Source of the DNA: a virus
Virus record (IMG/VR): IMGVR_UViG_3300023174_002304
Span: 1-33,264 of that record
Direction: 5' to 3' (one strand)
DNA length: 33,264 bases
Part shown: positions 31,345 through 33,264 of the stretch, piece by piece
Numbering within the stretch: the stretch's first letter is position 1
Layout: the number at the start of each line of letters is the position of its first letter
Made by a program: the position numbers and the translations under genes
Notes under the pieces: model-generated
Database searches by the model: none
What the model saw: the letters and a program-made list of their open reading frames with translations, nothing else
Told to the model about the DNA's origin: nothing

Positions 31345-32225
31345 TAAGGTTCACCAAATGGATTGTGTTCTGTGAAGTCTAAGATTCCAGCAGCTTCAGA
31401 TTGTATTCTAGCATTATCGACAACATCTTCAAATGCGGTATTCATCAACGCAGTATCAGAGACAGTATTGATAATCCAATTTGCAGAACTTGTATTGCCT
31501 TTTACACTACCAGTTAAGAATGAACCAGATACTCTAATGATATCTATGAAAGAGTTTGCAGTCGTATTATGCACAATAGCCTGTGCGGTTGCATATGCAA
31601 GATTAGCACCTTGGTATACTATTTCATCTTCAACAAAATTACCTGAACCAGACAACAATGTAATACGAGTTCTTGGATATGCATCTCTAATTTGTTCATC
31701 AACTTCTCTGATACCAGTATCAACAATCTCATTAGAGAATACAAACTGTTTCATCTTTAGTGCATAGACATAGACATTGGCACCACGGCCACGGCCCAAT
31801 GTGTAATACATCGCTTGATTGTTTTCGTGTTCTACAAAAGTAATCTCAAAAAAGTTTTGTACTAAAGGCACATAAACTAAGTCACCCTCTTGTGGTCTTT
31901 TTTGTGGTACAGTTGCGGCAAATCTTCTGCGAGATATTAATAAAGTAACCTCATCTCTAATCTCTAATCCAAATTTAGAGATGAAGTCACCTTCACCTTC
32001 CATTCCAGTAACATCTTCAAGATACATTTCAATTGTATACGCTTCGGTATATTGTTTTAGTGTATCTTCTCCGTATAGAAAATCTACTTGGTCACGGCTA
32101 CTTCTAGGCAAATAGAATACTTCCATGCCATAGATTTGCATTGCCTCAATAAGTAAATCTTCAACGAGCAGTTGCTCAGAAGTTATGTTCTTGGGAAACG
32201 GATTAAAATAGACATTTGTTGCCAT
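31344..32225 (-). CDS. 14: gp14 neck protein
   Basis: A 293-residue neck protein (T4 gp14 is 256) that with gp13 closes the filled head and forms the tail attachment site. Conserved parts are EQLLVEDLLIEAMQIYGMEV, FYLPRSSRDQVDFLYGED, MEGEGDFISKFGLEIRD and the RPQEGDLVYVP segment. Residues about 187-257 hold a beta module with GNFVEDEIVYQGANLA and GSFLTGSVKGNTSSANWII, similar to that in gp15. It ends HNPFGEP, as in many T4-like gp14 proteins. Two bases separate it from gp13. Confidence 0.95.
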   Translation of the reverse strand: MATNVYFNPFPKNITSEQLLVEDLLIEAMQIYGMEVFYLPRSSRDQVDFLYGEDTLKQYTEAYTIEMYLEDVTGMEGEGDFISKFGLEIRDEVTLLISRRRFAATVPQKRPQEGDLVYVPLVQNFFEITFVEHENNQAMYYTLGRGRGANVYVYALKMKQFVFSNEIVDTGIREVDEQIRDAYPRTRITLLSGSGNFVEDEIVYQGANLAYATAQAIVHNTTANSFIDIIRVSGSFLTGSVKGNTSSANWIINTVSDTALMNTAFEDVVDNARIQSEAAGILDFTEHNPFGEP

Positions 32226-32227
32226 TT

Positions 32228-33181
32228 TTATCCTACAAAAATTTCACTCGGTAAGCTACCCATTGTATACATTTCTTCTTCAATCTTATCAATTTCAGCT
32301 TGTGCTTCTTGCATGATTCTAGGACCATCAAGTGTGACTCCACCCGGCATTTGAATACCAGCAAATTTACTTAAATTAGAACCCCATTGATATTTGATTT
32401 TTGCAGTTGCATATTTTTTTAAGAATCTATCGTTCCAAACATCAGATGCGCCTGTTTTCGTTATAGTCGCAGCTGCAACATTAGTTGTCACTGGACTTAC
32501 TAATACAAATTCAGTCGGTGAATTAATGTGTCGTATTTGTTTTTCTACACCATTAATTGTAATCATGTCATTTTCTAAAACCTCTTGGTCAAGAATTGAA
32601 CCAGTACCTGTAACTGTGTTTGAAGTTGTGTTAGCAGAAAATGTACCAGTCAATGTGATTGTATCTGGTGTCAATGCACGATAACATTCCATAATAACAT
32701 ATTCACCAACATCTCTATCGCTACTCCAATCAATATCCAAAAATAGTTTGTTTTGATGGCGATTGAATCTGAATTGTGGTTGACCAGAGAACAACATATT
32801 CAATGTTGCAATATGTTGCATAGTAATTTCATATGACACATAACTTACCGATGTGAAGTCATATAAGTCGTGCAAACGTAATTGATAACGCAAGTCAAAC
32901 ATATTAATTGATGAATTAGAATCATCAAAAGGAAAAACTCTATTTACAGAAATGACTGCATCTGGACAATAAATCCAACGGCGATTAATATCTTCAGCCG
33001 TTATTCTATGTTTCATATAGATTTTTTCAGTACCATCATAATGATAATCGTAGAAAAATGATAAAGCGTCATCAATACGATCTTCTACTTGGTCATCATC
33101 TACGTTGATATCAATGACAGGCCAACCTAACCTACGTAGGCAATAGTCTTTAAATAGTTTTCTTGTGGTTGGTTTTGCCAT
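32228..33181 (-). CDS. 13: gp13 neck protein
   Basis: A 317-residue neck protein (T4 gp13 is 309) that works with gp14 on the portal after packaging. The N-terminus (RKLFKDYCLRRLGWPVIDIN then VDDDQVEDRIDDALSFF) and RVFPFDDSNSSINMFDLRYQ are characteristic of T4-like gp13. Residues about 176-246 contain an inserted beta module (TNTVTGTG-like start, then ENDMITINGVEKQI). The C-terminal part GGVTLDGPRIMQEAQAEIDK is also conserved. A modest GGATAAAAT leader lies before the ATG. Confidence 0.94.
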   Translation of the reverse strand: MAKPTTRKLFKDYCLRRLGWPVIDINVDDDQVEDRIDDALSFFYDYHYDGTEKIYMKHRITAEDINRRWIYCPDAVISVNRVFPFDDSNSSINMFDLRYQLRLHDLYDFTSVSYVSYEITMQHIATLNMLFSGQPQFRFNRHQNKLFLDIDWSSDRDVGEYVIMECYRALTPDTITLTGTFSANTTSNTVTGTGSILDQEVLENDMITINGVEKQIRHINSPTEFVLVSPVTTNVAAATITKTGASDVWNDRFLKKYATAKIKYQWGSNLSKFAGIQMPGGVTLDGPRIMQEAQAEIDKIEEEMYTMGSLPSEIFVG

Positions 33182-33184
33182 ATT

Positions 33185-33264
33185 TTATCCTAAAGCAATT
33201 GAGAAGGCTAAGGATGATGGATCACTAACCGCAAATGTTGATACTGATGTTACACGACCATTAG
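33185..33264 (-). CDS. C-terminal end of an upstream gene (partial)
   Basis: The last 25 residues of a frame that enters from the right edge and stops with TAA at 33187-33185. It reads NGRVTSVSTFAVSDPSSLAF and ends SIALG, a Ser/Thr-rich beta-type sequence compatible with a virion protein. The other two frames contain stops. It ends three bases before the gp13 ATG. Nothing more can be said from this fragment. Confidence 0.5.
   Translation of the reverse strand, partial: NGRVTSVSTFAVSDPSSLAFSIALG

Noticed and set aside
1-33264. tRNA genes, CRISPR arrays, insertion sequences, attachment sites
   Set aside because: The intergenic gaps are all under 85 bases and none holds a cloverleaf, regular spaced repeats or terminal inverted repeats; no transposase or integrase is encoded.

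Overview
The window is a stretch of a T4-like myovirus (Straboviridae/Kyanoviridae-type) genome from an AT-rich environmental phage. Every protein-coding gene I accept is on the minus strand, so transcription runs from high to low coordinates. Assignment to T4-like phages rests on a nearly complete, ordered set of T4 core homologues: gp13, gp14, gp15, gp16, gp17, gp18, gp19, gp20, gp67-like, gp21, gp22, gp23, a second tail-tube-fold protein, UvsY, UvsW, gp55, gp47 and gp46. The order, and the presence of peptide deformylase and 2OG-Fe(II) oxygenases, resemble marine and freshwater cyanophage- or pelagiphage-type T4 relatives more than T4 itself. No photosynthesis genes are present and the host cannot be named from this sequence.

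Layout from the right end, in transcription order. 33264-27892: end of an unknown gene, then neck and tail-completion proteins gp13, gp14, gp15, terminase small subunit gp16, a Dps-type ferritin, and terminase large subunit gp17. 27870-18214: tail sheath, tail tube, portal, four small head-assembly genes, prohead protease, scaffold, major capsid, and a tube-fold tail protein. T4-like late boxes (TATAAATA and near variants) and two rho-independent terminators punctuate this block. 18207-16265: an early sigma70-type promoter followed by uvsY and uvsW. 16272-6730: about 9.5 kb of accessory metabolism inserted between uvsW and gene 55. 6658-5508: a 2OG oxygenase and the late sigma factor gp55. 5511-1: a consensus sigma70 promoter driving gp47, a 2OG oxygenase, gp46, peptide deformylase, a GNAT acetyltransferase and a truncated methyltransferase-like gene.

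The accessory block is the most interesting part. In transcription order it encodes a small acidic-tailed protein, a double-cupin protein, an MDP-1-like HAD phosphatase, a B12-binding radical SAM enzyme, a DJ-1/PfpI protein, a two-subunit TPP enzyme (E1 alpha and beta), a protein with 2OG-oxygenase-like metal residues, a GHMP sugar kinase, a 75-residue orphan, a ColD/RfbH-like PLP enzyme in which His occupies the usual Lys position, and an SDR epimerase/reductase. The genes overlap or abut. A C3-dehydratase plus a TPP carboligase plus an SDR is the enzymatic logic of branched 3,6-dideoxysugars of the yersiniose type, so I propose that the phage builds or remodels an unusual branched or deoxy sugar. 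No nucleotidyltransferase or glycosyltransferase lies in the window.

Regulation is unusually legible. Three sites have TTGACA-type and TATAAT-type hexamers exactly 17 bases apart. One of these (6676-6704) is a perfect consensus promoter on the plus strand, against all genes, and shares its -10 region with a weaker minus-strand promoter. The gp47 promoter sits so close to the start codon that its mRNA should be almost leaderless.
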